Shown here piece after piece: positions 8,346 to 17,170 of a stretch of 64,000 nt of DNA. The position numbers were made by a program, and so were the translations under genes. Each line of letters starts with the position of its first letter. Position 1 is the stretch's first letter. The notes beneath the pieces were generated by a model, which saw only the letters and a program-made list of their open reading frames with translations, was not told where the DNA came from and ran no database searches. This stretch comes from Saccharibacillus kuerlensis DSM 22868 (GTDB lineage: Bacteria > Bacillota > Bacilli > Paenibacillales > Paenibacillaceae), in assembly GCF_000378145.1 (NCBI RefSeq), contig NZ_KB899278.1:364013-428012 (forward strand), read 5' to 3'.

Positions 8346-9791
8346 TTACCTTACCGTGACTGCCTCAACGACCTCGTCATCCGTTTGAATAGCGGACACC
8401 GAAGCATCCTTACGCAGATCTGCCGCTGCGCCCTCAACAGCTTGGGAAGAGGTCTTCCCATCTTGAACCATTTTTCGGCGTCCTTTGCGCTTGTCCGCTT
8501 TGAAATCCCGCGTTAGCATCGTTTCCATTGGCATAACCATGACTTTCGGGACGAGAAACTCACTCTGTTCCTGAAGGCGCGCACTTCCCGAAGGATGAAT
8601 AGCCCACAGCAGTACTTTTAAGTAAAGACGGGTTGCACGCGCGAACAATCCGTCCGGCAGATCGTATATCCGAAATCCGAACTGCTCCGGTCCCCGATTG
8701 ACCATACTGACCGCATAGATCGCTTTGGCCTGAATCATATCCGGGTCCTTCCGAATGTAATCTGCAATTCCAGGAAAACTTTGTTCAGTGCCCCGAATCA
8801 TCAGAATAGCCAGCTGTATCGCCGAGCGGGAACGGCTGCCGAATTCAAACAGCATTTTATTGTCAAAATGCAGCTCGACGATCGAATCACCCTTAACCAG
8901 CACACTACCGTCGCCCAAATCCAGCGGACTACCCGAATAACGGGTTTTCCGAAAATGATACAACGGCGCATCTTCGGCTTCACGAAGACGGAATACAAAG
9001 CGGAAGGCACGTTCGTAAATCAGCCAACCGCCGACGACTAACTTTTTCAGGGGAGAAATTTGGCCCATCGCTTTCACACCCACTTTCTTCGTTGTTCCCA
9101 TCAACCGCTCTACCGTTACGCTTTTTAGTCCTCGGCCAGCCGCTTCTTCCAAAAATCGTTCCAATGCACGCAGCATATTTTCGGGAGCTTTGTCGTTGGC
9201 TCCGAGTGTTGCGCCGCAATCGTGCAGTACCAACACTTCTCCACCGCGCATTTTGCGCCGCATTCTTTTAAGCAGACGCTCTTCACCGAGACGTTTACGC
9301 CAATCGCCGAAAATCCCGGACCAGAGTACCAACTGCAGCTCGTTCCGCCCTACCAGATCGAACAAGTTTACGATTCCCCACGGCGGTCGATAATAAACGG
9401 CACGCTGACCTGTCACTTTCTCGATCACTTCGTTCGTTCGATTCACCTGCCTGCGTACCGATCCCGGCCACATCAACCAGTTCGTCCGGTGCACATAGTT
9501 ATGAATACCGATCGAATGTCCTTCAGCCTGCATACGTTTCAGCAGTTCCGGATGTTGAACTGCATGTGAACCTACAACAAAAAAGGTCGCTTTGGCCTCG
9601 TAACGCTTCAACAGATCGAGAAGCTGCGCCGTATAACGCGGGTCCGGCCCATCGTCGAACGTCAGAGAAAATTCCGTTTTACTGCTGCCCTTACGGAAAG
9701 CTCGGAATCCGAAAATCCGGCTGATCAGCCCTGGAATAAATGCATAAAAAGAAGATAAGTAAAATAGCCATATCAGCAAGGTTGTTTCCAT
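8346..9791 (-). CDS. Polysaccharide deacetylase with long C-terminal YkoP-like region
   Basis: A 481-residue protein: one N-terminal membrane helix (LLIWLFYLSSFYAFIPGLI), then a NodB-homology deacetylase domain (about residues 40-230). The catalytic Asp pair is in SLTFDDGPDPRY, the metal His residues in HSIGIHNYVH, YYRPPWG supplies the substrate loop and VLVLHDCG the catalytic His. Such enzymes deacetylate N-acetylated cell-wall or chitin-like glycans outside the membrane. The C-terminal 240 residues have no motif I know well, but resemble the B. subtilis YkoP protein (VELHFDNKMLFEFGSRS region); this assignment is tentative. The tail is basic then acidic. The ATG at 9791 has GGAG seven bases upstream; an ATG at 9812 has none. 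It is divergent from the AI-2E exporter gene. Confidence 0.87.
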   Translation of the reverse strand: METTLLIWLFYLSSFYAFIPGLISRIFGFRAFRKGSSKTEFSLTFDDGPDPRYTAQLLDLLKRYEAKATFFVVGSHAVQHPELLKRMQAEGHSIGIHNYVHRTNWLMWPGSVRRQVNRTNEVIEKVTGQRAVYYRPPWGIVNLFDLVGRNELQLVLWSGIFGDWRKRLGEERLLKRMRRKMRGGEVLVLHDCGATLGANDKAPENMLRALERFLEEAAGRGLKSVTVERLMGTTKKVGVKAMGQISPLKKLVVGGWLIYERAFRFVFRLREAEDAPLYHFRKTRYSGSPLDLGDGSVLVKGDSIVELHFDNKMLFEFGSRSRSAIQLAILMIRGTEQSFPGIADYIRKDPDMIQAKAIYAVSMVNRGPEQFGFRIYDLPDGLFARATRLYLKVLLWAIHPSGSARLQEQSEFLVPKVMVMPMETMLTRDFKADKRKGRRKMVQDGKTSSQAVEGAAADLRKDASVSAIQTDDEVVEAVTVR

Positions 9792-9941
9792 TTCCGCTCT
9801 CCGTTTCTCCATTCTAAAAATCGTACAGGTGTTTGCTTGCCCTATTGCTCACCCTTATCACTTTATTTTATCATAGGAAAGAATCGAATCAATCCAAAAA
9901 TGCGGACTTCACGACCGCCATTCCCCTTAAGGAGCGAAATC

Positions 9942-11111
9942 ATGATCTCGTTGTATCAAAAATACTGGCGAACGGCTTTCGACATCGCCCTGATTATCTT
10001 GACCGTTTATTTGGTCATGCTTGCTTTCAGTTGGCTGTACAGTATCGCAGCGCCCATCTTCCTGTCTTTTATCGTCTATCTGATTATTGAACCGCTGGCC
10101 CGATTTTTGCATCGAAGAAGGCTGCCCAAACCACTTGCGTCGGCAATCTCCGTACTGGTCTTTGTTCTGATCGTTCTGGGTTTCTTTTTCGGAGCAGGCC
10201 TGATTTTTGTTTCGCAAATTGCGAGATTGACTGACAATCTGCCGGAGTACACAGCGATTGTCCAATATCATTTTGCCAACTTGACACAGTTCCTGCATAC
10301 CGAATTGGATGCGCTGCCGGTAGGCACAGTAGAGAAAGTCAATGAATATTTTGCCTTGTTCACCGATCAACTTACCGGCTGGCTTAAATATGCTTTTGCC
10401 TACGTGCTTACCCTACTGACTTCATTCTCCAGTTTCATTGTGAATTTTGCCCTCTCCATCATTTTGGCGTTTTTCCTCAGCTCGGAGATTTTATGGTGGA
10501 AAAAAGTATCGAGCGACAAGACGCCTAATACGTTGAAACTGGCATTTGCTTTTCTTAAAAATCATGTTTTCCGCTCGATCGGTTCCTATCTTAAAGCTCA
10601 AGCTCTTCTTGTACTGATTACATTTGTACTCGTTTATGTAGGCCTATTGATTTTACGCGTAGACAATGCTTTTGCGATTTCGATCGTTTCGGCGATATTC
10701 GACATCCTGCCTTTGCTTGGCGCGCCTGCTATTTTTATTCCATGGATCATTTATTTGTTTGTGATCGGCAGCACGGGACTTGCAGTCGGACTTCTCATCC
10801 TGCTTGCCGTCGTCATGCTCACACGCCAACTGCTTGAACCCAAAATCGCCGGCAATTCAATCGGTATTTCTTCGGCCTACCTGATGCTCTCCTTTGTACT
10901 GATCTCCACTTCGCTATTTGGCATAGCCGGGCTGATCTTAGCACCAATTCTGCTGATTTTGATCAAAGAGCTGCTTCAACAGGGTTATCTGCAGCGCTGG
11001 ATTCGACTTCCGCAAGAAGAATTTTCCGTACACCCGCTTAGTCCGGCAAGTCCTCCGGCTTCTTCACCACTTTCGGCCGAAGTGTCACAGGAGAGCAGCA
11101 GACAGAATTAA
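9942..11111 (+). CDS. AI-2E family transporter (PerM/TqsA-like)
   Basis: A 389-residue integral membrane protein of the AI-2E exporter family. Hydrophobic segments occur in the family order: two near the N-terminus (FDIALIILTVYLVMLAFSWL onwards), a pair around ISVLVFVLIVLGFFFGAG, then a soluble stretch, and four or five in the C-terminal half, including the conserved DILPLLGAPAIFIPWII and LLILLAVVMLTRQLLEPKI runs. The family includes quorum-signal exporters and Na+/H+ antiporters, so the substrate is not predictable. The ATG at 9942 has AAGGAG eight bases upstream. The C-terminal tail is a Pro/Ser-rich cytoplasmic extension of about 30 residues. Confidence 0.88.
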   Translation: MISLYQKYWRTAFDIALIILTVYLVMLAFSWLYSIAAPIFLSFIVYLIIEPLARFLHRRRLPKPLASAISVLVFVLIVLGFFFGAGLIFVSQIARLTDNLPEYTAIVQYHFANLTQFLHTELDALPVGTVEKVNEYFALFTDQLTGWLKYAFAYVLTLLTSFSSFIVNFALSIILAFFLSSEILWWKKVSSDKTPNTLKLAFAFLKNHVFRSIGSYLKAQALLVLITFVLVYVGLLILRVDNAFAISIVSAIFDILPLLGAPAIFIPWIIYLFVIGSTGLAVGLLILLAVVMLTRQLLEPKIAGNSIGISSAYLMLSFVLISTSLFGIAGLILAPILLILIKELLQQGYLQRWIRLPQEEFSVHPLSPASPPASSPLSAEVSQESSRQN

Positions 11112-11190
11112 AGCGATACAAATTCCTGGACCGTTTTCCGATTGCTTTGATTTCTTCACATTTTACTGCTTATCCTCGTTTACTTTCTCA

Positions 11191-11220
11191 AAGACGTTCT
11201 CTTACGGAGAGCGTCTTTTT
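11191..11220 (+). terminator. Intrinsic terminator after the AI-2E transporter gene
   Basis: Stem AAGACGTTCTC / GAGAGCGTCTT (one mismatch) and five T, 80 bases after the stop codon. Confidence 0.75.
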
Positions 11221-11365
11221 ACGTTTCTACCATGAAGTCTCAGTGAAGGTTGAATGAAGAGTACTCCATTACCGTTTTAATGATTAAAGCCCCGGGTAAA
11301 TGGTTTGCGTATGCCATTAATTGTAACTGTTCTCCATTTTATAAACAATGGAAAGGGGACTTCAC

Positions 11366-12958
11366 ATGACTGATGAAAAGAAACCGCAGCAGAACAAAGA
11401 ACAAGAAGAGAACATGACGTTGACTACCCGCCAAGGTCACCCCGTTCACGACAATCAAAATGTACGTACGGTAGGCAGCCGTGGTCCGACTACACTGGAA
11501 AACTATCAGTTCCTTGAAAAGATTACCCATTTCGATCGCGAACGTGTTCCGGAACGGGTTGTACACGCACGCGGCGCAGGCGCCCACGGCGTGTTCACCG
11601 CATACGGGAAAGCCGGTGACGAACCAGTATCCAAATATACCCGTGCGAAGCTCTTCCAGGAAGAAGGCAAGGAAACACCAGTATTTGTTCGCTTCTCAAG
11701 CGTTATTCACGGTGGCCATTCTCCGGAAACTCTGCGCGATCCTCGCGGCTTCGCTACCAAGTTTTATACCGAAGACGGCAACTGGGATCTGGTCGGCAAC
11801 AATTTGAAAATTTTCTTCATCCGCGATGCAATCAAATTCCCGGATATGGTGCATGCCTTCAAGCCGGACCCGATTACCAACGTGCAAAGCATGGAACGGT
11901 TCTTCGATTTTGTTTCTCTCAGCCCGGAAGCGACGCATATGATCACGTTCCTGTTCTCGCCATGGGGCATTCCCGCCAACTATCGGCAGATGCAGGGCTC
12001 GGGCGTAAACACATACAAATGGGTCAATGCTGAAGGGGAAGCTGTCCTCGTGAAATATCACTGGGAGCCTCTCAAGCAGGGCATCAAGAACTTGACGCAA
12101 AAAGAAGCGAACGAAATTCAGTCTACCAACTTCAACCATGCTACACTCGATTTGTACGAAGCGATCGAACGCGGCGATTATCCGGAGTGGGAGCTCTGTG
12201 TTCAGATCATGGAAGACGGAGAGCATCCGGAGCTGGACTTTGATCCGCTCGACGACACGAAGCTGTGGCCGCCGGATCAATTCCCATTCCTCCCAGTCGG
12301 TAAAATGACGTTGAACCGCAATCCGGAAGATTACTTCACGGAAGTAGAACAGGCCGCATTTGGTACAGGCGTGCTGGTCGACGGTCTGGACTTCTCCGAT
12401 GACAAAATGCTGCAGGGACGTACATTCTCGTACTCCGATACCCAGCGTCACCGGGTTGGTGCCAACTATTTGCAGCTTCCAATCAACGCAGCGAAGACAC
12501 ATGTCGCCACTAATCAGACTGGCGGGCAGATGCAGTACAAAGTTGACCGTGCACCAGGTCAGAACCCGCACGTCAACTATGAGCCTTCGTCGTTGGGCGG
12601 CTTGAAAGAAGCTCCGAAATCGGGCAAAGATCATGAGCCAGAGTATAATGCCAAACTGGTACGCGCTCCGATCGACCGTCCGAACAACTTCGGTCAAGCC
12701 GGCGAAACATATCGTTCCTTCGAAGATTGGGAGCGTGACGAATTGATCGCCAACCTGGTCGATGCACTGTCTCAGTGCAAATCCGATATTCAGGAACGGA
12801 TGATCGACTACTTCACGCAGGCCGATGCCGATTATGGCAGACGAGTGGCAGAAGGTCTGGCTTCCGCCAAACCTGAAGATGCAGTGAGCGGTCAGGCTAA
12901 TCCTCATAAAGCCGTTGAACAATCTGAAGAAAAAGGCAAGGAAGCTGGACCTTATTAA
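11366..12958 (+). CDS. Monofunctional heme catalase, small-subunit type
   Basis: A 530-residue catalase that disproportionates hydrogen peroxide. The distal His is in [13 protein letters not shown], the catalytic Asn in [15 protein letters not shown], and the proximal heme motif with the ligand Tyr in [15 protein letters not shown]. Length and the lack of a C-terminal flavodoxin-like domain place it with the small-subunit enzymes. The C-terminus is Glu/Lys-rich and ends in GPY. The ATG at 11366 has AAAGGGG about seven bases upstream. It is monocistronic and closed by a strong terminator. An imperfect palindrome CCATT-N8-AATGG lies just upstream (11336-11353), but it does not match the PerR box well enough to call. 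Confidence 0.96.
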   Translation: MTDEKKPQQNKEQEENMTLTTRQGHPVHDNQNVRTVGSRGPTTLENYQFLEKITHFDRERVPERVVHARGAGAHGVFTAYGKAGDEPVSKYTRAKLFQEEGKETPVFVRFSSVIHGGHSPETLRDPRGFATKFYTEDGNWDLVGNNLKIFFIRDAIKFPDMVHAFKPDPITNVQSMERFFDFVSLSPEATHMITFLFSPWGIPANYRQMQGSGVNTYKWVNAEGEAVLVKYHWEPLKQGIKNLTQKEANEIQSTNFNHATLDLYEAIERGDYPEWELCVQIMEDGEHPELDFDPLDDTKLWPPDQFPFLPVGKMTLNRNPEDYFTEVEQAAFGTGVLVDGLDFSDDKMLQGRTFSYSDTQRHRVGANYLQLPINAAKTHVATNQTGGQMQYKVDRAPGQNPHVNYEPSSLGGLKEAPKSGKDHEPEYNAKLVRAPIDRPNNFGQAGETYRSFEDWERDELIANLVDALSQCKSDIQERMIDYFTQADADYGRRVAEGLASAKPEDAVSGQANPHKAVEQSEEKGKEAGPY

Positions 12959-12990
12959 TTTACACCTGAACTTTATTGATTTATAAATCG

Positions 12991-13030
12991 AAAAAGAGCT
13001 TCGGACTTATATCCGAAGCTCTTTCTTTTG
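12991..13030 (+). terminator. Intrinsic terminator after catalase
   Basis: Stem AAAGAGCTTCGGA / TCCGAAGCTCTTT with a short loop and a T-rich tail, 32 bases after the stop. Confidence 0.88.
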
Positions 13031-13055
13031 TCTTCTCCTACTCCGAAAGTTGCAG

Positions 13056-13188
13056 AGGTGGAGGGGAAGGTCGGTGGAGAAGCGACAGCGTTCGCCTTTG
13101 CAATCGGGAAAATACCATATTAAAAGTATAATCCTTTTTCCCGATTGCAACACGCGATCGTAAACGACCTTACCCGGAGCCTCCACCT
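13056..13188. repeat. Large imperfect palindrome with nested stems
   Basis: Three nested complementary arm pairs in 133 bases: outer AGGTGGAG / CTCCACCT (13056-13063 with 13181-13188), middle AAGGTCG / CGACCTT (13067-13073 with 13165-13171) and inner TTGCAATCGGGAAAA / TTTTCCCGATTGCAA (13098-13112 with 13136-13150), with ATAC/GTAT continuing it. It fills the gap between the catalase terminator and the end of the chemoreceptor gene. There is no T-run after either outer arm, so it is not an ordinary terminator; a structured RNA or a decayed mobile repeat is possible. Confidence 0.7.
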
Positions 13189-13199
13189 ACTTTTCATAA

Positions 13200-15563
13200 T
13201 CACACCTTAAATTTCGAAATCGATTCTTTCAATTCGTTCGACACACTGCTGAGTTTAGTCGACAGTTCCACCAATCGTACACCGACATTCTGCTGCTCGC
13301 TGCTGAGCGAGGCTACTTCTTCCGAAGTTGCCGACGATTGCTCAGCTACCGCACTGACACTTGTCATCGCTTCGGACATCTTGGTCTGCGCCTGTCCCAA
13401 TTCGCCAATCGAAGCGGTTACCCCATCCAGCTTGCCCGAGAACAGCTCCATTTGTTCCTGCACAGAGTCGAAAATTCCGCTTGTCTGCTTTACCGACTGG
13501 ACTTGATCCTGGAACATCGGATATACCGCCGACAAGGTTCTTACGGTCTCATCCATTTCAGACTGAATATTATCGGTAATTTCTCCAACCATATTGATCG
13601 AATCCCGAGAACGGCTGGCCAGTTGACGTATTTCTCCGGCTACGACCATAAAGCCCATTCCCGCAGCTCCTGCCCGCGCCGCTTCAATTGTTGCATTCAG
13701 CGAGAGAATATTCGTCTGTTTCGTAATATTTTGCATGACATCCAGCACTTTCATGACAGAAGCCGTGCTTTCCTTCAGCGCATCCACTCTTGTTACAAGC
13801 GAACGAACCATATTTTCTGTGCTTCCGGTCTGGGTCAACAGCTTATCGAGATGCTCGGTTCCTTGACGGCTGGCTGCTTGAACTTCCCTTGCCGACGCAT
13901 CCATTTCCCGGTTGGCAGAGGCAACTTTCTCCATCCGACTGCTGATCTGTTCCGTCAGCTCGCTGCTCTTCTCCGCTTCCTGTGCCAAGCTCGATGCGCC
14001 ATTGGCAATCTCTTCTGTCGCGATCGCAATCTCACGAGCGGATTCCGCCGTTTGACGAGAAGCCCCTTCCAACTCATCGGCCGTATCCAAGACCAGCTGT
14101 GCCGTATCTGTCGTCTGGCGAATCAGGTCTGTGATCTGGTCCATCATCTGATTGAATGCCGTCGACAATTCACCAATTTCATCTTTTGAACGATAATCAG
14201 TACGCACACTCAAGTTACCGGTAGCTCCTTCTTGCATCAATTCTTTAAGATGACCCAAGGGGCGGCCGATCATTCGCACCATCCAGATACCGATTACGAC
14301 AGCCACAAGGATCGCTACGGCTACAAAAATTACGATCAGGGTAAGAATACCGGATGCGCCTTCCAGCAGCACCTGGACCGGAACCGTTCCGATCAGCTTC
14401 CAGCCCGACGTCTCCATCGTATTGTATGCAGCCAGCACTGTGGTACTGAACTGCTTCGCTTCAAATTTGCCGCTCTCACCCAGATCCTCCTGCTTGAATA
14501 CATACGTACTTGGCTGACCCGCAGCACCTTCAATGTCGGAAGCTACATTCGTTCCGTCTGCCGCTACAAGTTCAATATGACTGCCATCGCCGAATTTCAC
14601 GGACATGAGCTGTTCTTCAAGCGTCTTCACATCGAGCTGCAGACCGACAATGAATTTGGCTCCGCTTCCGTTCGTCGTAGCCATCAATCTTACCAGTGCA
14701 TAGCTTCCCCGGGTCACGTCTGTAGGAATCCACATTGCTTTGGGTCCTCCACCGGCAAGCTCGGAATACCACGCAGCACTGCGAATTTCTTCAACTGTCG
14801 GAACGCGGTTGCCTGCTGTAAAGAAGTCACTCGATGTCTCATCGACCGACAGGAAGAATACGGATTGCAAACCGCTCGTAACATTGACTTGATTGCTTAA
14901 GGACTCGTTGATCTGACGATAAGCCTGCAAGCGATCAAAGTCACTCGTTGCCCGCTGCAGCTCGTTAATGCCATTGTCAATTTCCGGGTTGAAGAAAATT
15001 TGGGTAGAAGAATCCATGTATCGCTGCAAAATGATATCCAACTTCTCCGACGTTTGAATAATAGTCTGTTCATTGGCTGCTGCAGCGTTTTCCTTGATTG
15101 TATCTCTGGCTTTTAAGTAAGACAATATGCCGAGCGAAGATACGAAGACAACAATACCAACCAGGAAAATAAGAAAAAGACGAACGCCTACCGACCTGCT
15201 GGGATCAAAAGCGCGTCTATTTTTCAGAAGTTGGCCCAAGAATGCTTTTCTTTCACTCATTGAGTGTTTGGAAAGAAGCGAAGAACTTTTCTTTTTTATG
15301 CCAAGACTGCTAAATAGACGATTTACTTTCTGTTGTAAAGCGCTATCATTTCGCAAAAAATTTTTAATTCTTTTTACTGAACTAATCGAGACCGTTTTCG
15401 ATAACGCTTTCTTTTTTCCGTGTTCTTTTTTCGTTTGTCGCCCTTTTTTCATCAGCTTCAACGAAGGCTTCTCTTTTCCTTCTTGCTCACTCTCACTCGA
15501 ATCTTGAACTGGCTCCAAGATCGGCTCTTCTCCGTTTTCGCCTTTCTTCTGCATCATGCTCAT
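13200..15563 (-). CDS. Methyl-accepting chemotaxis protein with long N-terminal extension
   Basis: A 787-residue chemoreceptor. Order: an unusual cytoplasmic N-terminal stretch of about 120 residues rich in Lys, Ser and Glu; transmembrane helix 1 (128-150); an extracellular sensor (about 151-400) of dCache type; transmembrane helix 2 (404-428); HAMP (428-482); and the methyl-accepting signalling domain to the end, whose hairpin tip carries the conserved run of small residues around EAARAGAAGMGFMVVAGEIRQLA. It would signal to CheA through CheW. Typical receptors start only a few residues before helix 1. The exact start is unclear: GGGTGGGG is nearer ideal for the ATGs at 15557 or 15554 than for 15563. 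A SigD-like -10 element lies at 15691-15698. No che genes are adjacent. Confidence 0.93.
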   Translation of the reverse strand: MSMMQKKGENGEEPILEPVQDSSESEQEGKEKPSLKLMKKGRQTKKEHGKKKALSKTVSISSVKRIKNFLRNDSALQQKVNRLFSSLGIKKKSSSLLSKHSMSERKAFLGQLLKNRRAFDPSRSVGVRLFLIFLVGIVVFVSSLGILSYLKARDTIKENAAAANEQTIIQTSEKLDIILQRYMDSSTQIFFNPEIDNGINELQRATSDFDRLQAYRQINESLSNQVNVTSGLQSVFFLSVDETSSDFFTAGNRVPTVEEIRSAAWYSELAGGGPKAMWIPTDVTRGSYALVRLMATTNGSGAKFIVGLQLDVKTLEEQLMSVKFGDGSHIELVAADGTNVASDIEGAAGQPSTYVFKQEDLGESGKFEAKQFSTTVLAAYNTMETSGWKLIGTVPVQVLLEGASGILTLIVIFVAVAILVAVVIGIWMVRMIGRPLGHLKELMQEGATGNLSVRTDYRSKDEIGELSTAFNQMMDQITDLIRQTTDTAQLVLDTADELEGASRQTAESAREIAIATEEIANGASSLAQEAEKSSELTEQISSRMEKVASANREMDASAREVQAASRQGTEHLDKLLTQTGSTENMVRSLVTRVDALKESTASVMKVLDVMQNITKQTNILSLNATIEAARAGAAGMGFMVVAGEIRQLASRSRDSINMVGEITDNIQSEMDETVRTLSAVYPMFQDQVQSVKQTSGIFDSVQEQMELFSGKLDGVTASIGELGQAQTKMSEAMTSVSAVAEQSSATSEEVASLSSEQQNVGVRLVELSTKLSSVSNELKESISKFKV

Positions 15564-15690
15564 GTCCCCACCCGCCTATCTTCAGAATCAGCGCTGCAAT
15601 GCCGGACGTCCAGAAAGCGTTCTCCTTCTTGTCTATATTCCTACTTTCGTCTCAACTAAGTCCGGGATTACACGATGCTGGTTATCTTTA

Positions 15691-15716
15691 TTATCGGCAG
15701 AAGCAAGCAGAATGAA
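15691..15716 (-). promoter_or_regulatory. Candidate SigD (flagellar sigma) promoter of the chemoreceptor gene
   Basis: The minus strand carries GCCGATAA (15698-15691), an exact match to the B. subtilis SigD -10 consensus, about 130 bases before the start codon. The -35 position, 14 bases away, reads TTCA rather than TAAA (two of four). Motility and chemotaxis genes are the usual SigD targets. Confidence 0.5.
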
Positions 15717-15757
15717 CAGCAAAATAAACGTTTTGTTAAAAAAAGTTAGCAAAAACC

Positions 15758-15799
15758 AAAAAACCTTCAAATCCATGAAGGATTTGAAGGTTTTTAAAA
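15758..15799 (-). terminator. Intrinsic terminator of the alaS operon
   Basis: Stem AAAACCTTCAAATCC / GGATTTGAAGGTTTT with a four-base loop; six T follow on the minus strand, 25 bases after the last gene of the operon. Confidence 0.88.
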
Positions 15800-15823
15800 G
15801 ACTAAAGAACCAGGTTCGAAGTC

Positions 15824-17149
15824 TTACTTTTTAATATTCTTTTTGCGCATCATATCGAAGTAACGCAGCGGCTGTTCTACCTTCAATTTCACATGCTGCA
15901 TAGGATGACGCGCGGCTTCAAGTTCATTGCCTTCTTCATCCCAGATTGTGCCCACCGTTTGCTTGAAGAAAGTTCCATTCGGACCGAAAAACTCGATTTC
16001 CGTCCCCGGCTTGAAATGATTGCGCTGCTGAATGGTTGCAAGGCCGGTTTTCTCATCGTAATCAAGCACAAGTCCAGCAAAATCGTAAGGTACTGCTTTC
16101 TCTTCCGGTTCGTAAATATGATCTTCATGATCCGGTGTATCGTAGAAAAAGCCAGTATTTAATGGGCGGTTGGCCGCTTTATTCAGTTCTTCCATCCATT
16201 CAGGCTTCAGCACATAGTTTTCCGGATCGGCCATATAGGAATCGATCGCTTGACGGTACACATTGACGACAGTTGCCACATAGTGGATCGATTTCATTCG
16301 ACCTTCAACTTTAAAACTGTCGATGCCGACTTCAATCAAATCCGGAATAGAACCAAGCATGCAGAGGTCTTTGGAACCCATTGTAAAAGCATTGTCTTCC
16401 GGCTTAAACAATGGATTGCCTTCATTTTCCTCCATACGCTGCTCTTCGGATACCCATTCGTCTGTCGAAGAAGGTGTCTCGAACAAATCGTACTTCCAGC
16501 GGCATGATTGACAGCAGCCACCACGGTTGGAATCGCGATCCGTAAAATGATTGGACAGGACACAGCGGCCGGAATAAGATGAACACATTGCACCATGAAC
16601 GAAAGATTCGATTTCGATATCCACGTTGGCTTTGATTTCGGCGATTTCTTCCAGGCTGGTTTCACGCCCCAGTACGACTCGCGGCAGTCCTTCTTCCTTC
16701 CAAAACTGTACAGCCTGCCAGTTGAGCGTCGATTGCTGGGTACTCAAGTGAACTTCAATTTGCGGGGCCGCTGTTTTCGCCGTTTCCACGATGATCGGGT
16801 CGGCTGTAATAATCGCAGCGATACCGACTTCCTGCAGATTGCTCAGATACTCCGCGATGCCGTCAAGGTCTTCTTCATGTGCATAAATATTGGTAGCGAC
16901 AAATACTTTAGCTCCATATTTTTTGGCGAATTCGACGCCTTCTTTCATTTCTTCAAAAGTGAAGTTGTCCGCATTCGAACGCAGGCCATACTTTTGCCCG
17001 CCGATATAAACAGCGTCCGCGCCATAATGCACAGCAAACTTCAACTTTTCCAAATTGCCGGCCGGTGCCAGCAGCTCAGGCTTGTCGAGCCGGTAACGTT
17101 TGCCCCGGTACTGAGGCTTTGATTGAACCGGCGTTTGTGTCATTTCCAC
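15824..17149 (-). CDS. yrrO: U32 family peptidase-like protein (YrrO/TrhP2)
   Basis: A 441-residue U32-family protein. Despite the family name, B. subtilis YrrO and YrrN (TrhP2, TrhP1) are known to act in prephenate-dependent formation of 5-hydroxyuridine at tRNA position 34. The N-terminal barrel begins LDKPELLAPAGNLEKLKFAVHYGADAVYIGG-like, and the family signature ESFVHGAMCSSYSGRC with conserved cysteines (CVLS, GGCCQSCRW) probably holds an iron-sulfur cluster. The C-terminal third is a small beta domain (TGLATIQQRNHF onwards). The GTG at 17149 has AGGGGAT nine bases upstream and is preferred to the ATG two codons later. It lies 21 bases or more after yrrN in the alaS operon, the last gene before the terminator. 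Confidence 0.93.
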   Translation of the reverse strand: MEMTQTPVQSKPQYRGKRYRLDKPELLAPAGNLEKLKFAVHYGADAVYIGGQKYGLRSNADNFTFEEMKEGVEFAKKYGAKVFVATNIYAHEEDLDGIAEYLSNLQEVGIAAIITADPIIVETAKTAAPQIEVHLSTQQSTLNWQAVQFWKEEGLPRVVLGRETSLEEIAEIKANVDIEIESFVHGAMCSSYSGRCVLSNHFTDRDSNRGGCCQSCRWKYDLFETPSSTDEWVSEEQRMEENEGNPLFKPEDNAFTMGSKDLCMLGSIPDLIEVGIDSFKVEGRMKSIHYVATVVNVYRQAIDSYMADPENYVLKPEWMEELNKAANRPLNTGFFYDTPDHEDHIYEPEEKAVPYDFAGLVLDYDEKTGLATIQQRNHFKPGTEIEFFGPNGTFFKQTVGTIWDEEGNELEAARHPMQHVKLKVEQPLRYFDMMRKKNIKK

Positions 17150-17170
17150 AATGCAATCCCCTTTCCTGTC

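Noticed and set aside
11221..11365. PerR box before catalase
   Set aside because: The short palindrome CCATT-N8-AATGG does not fit the PerR consensus.
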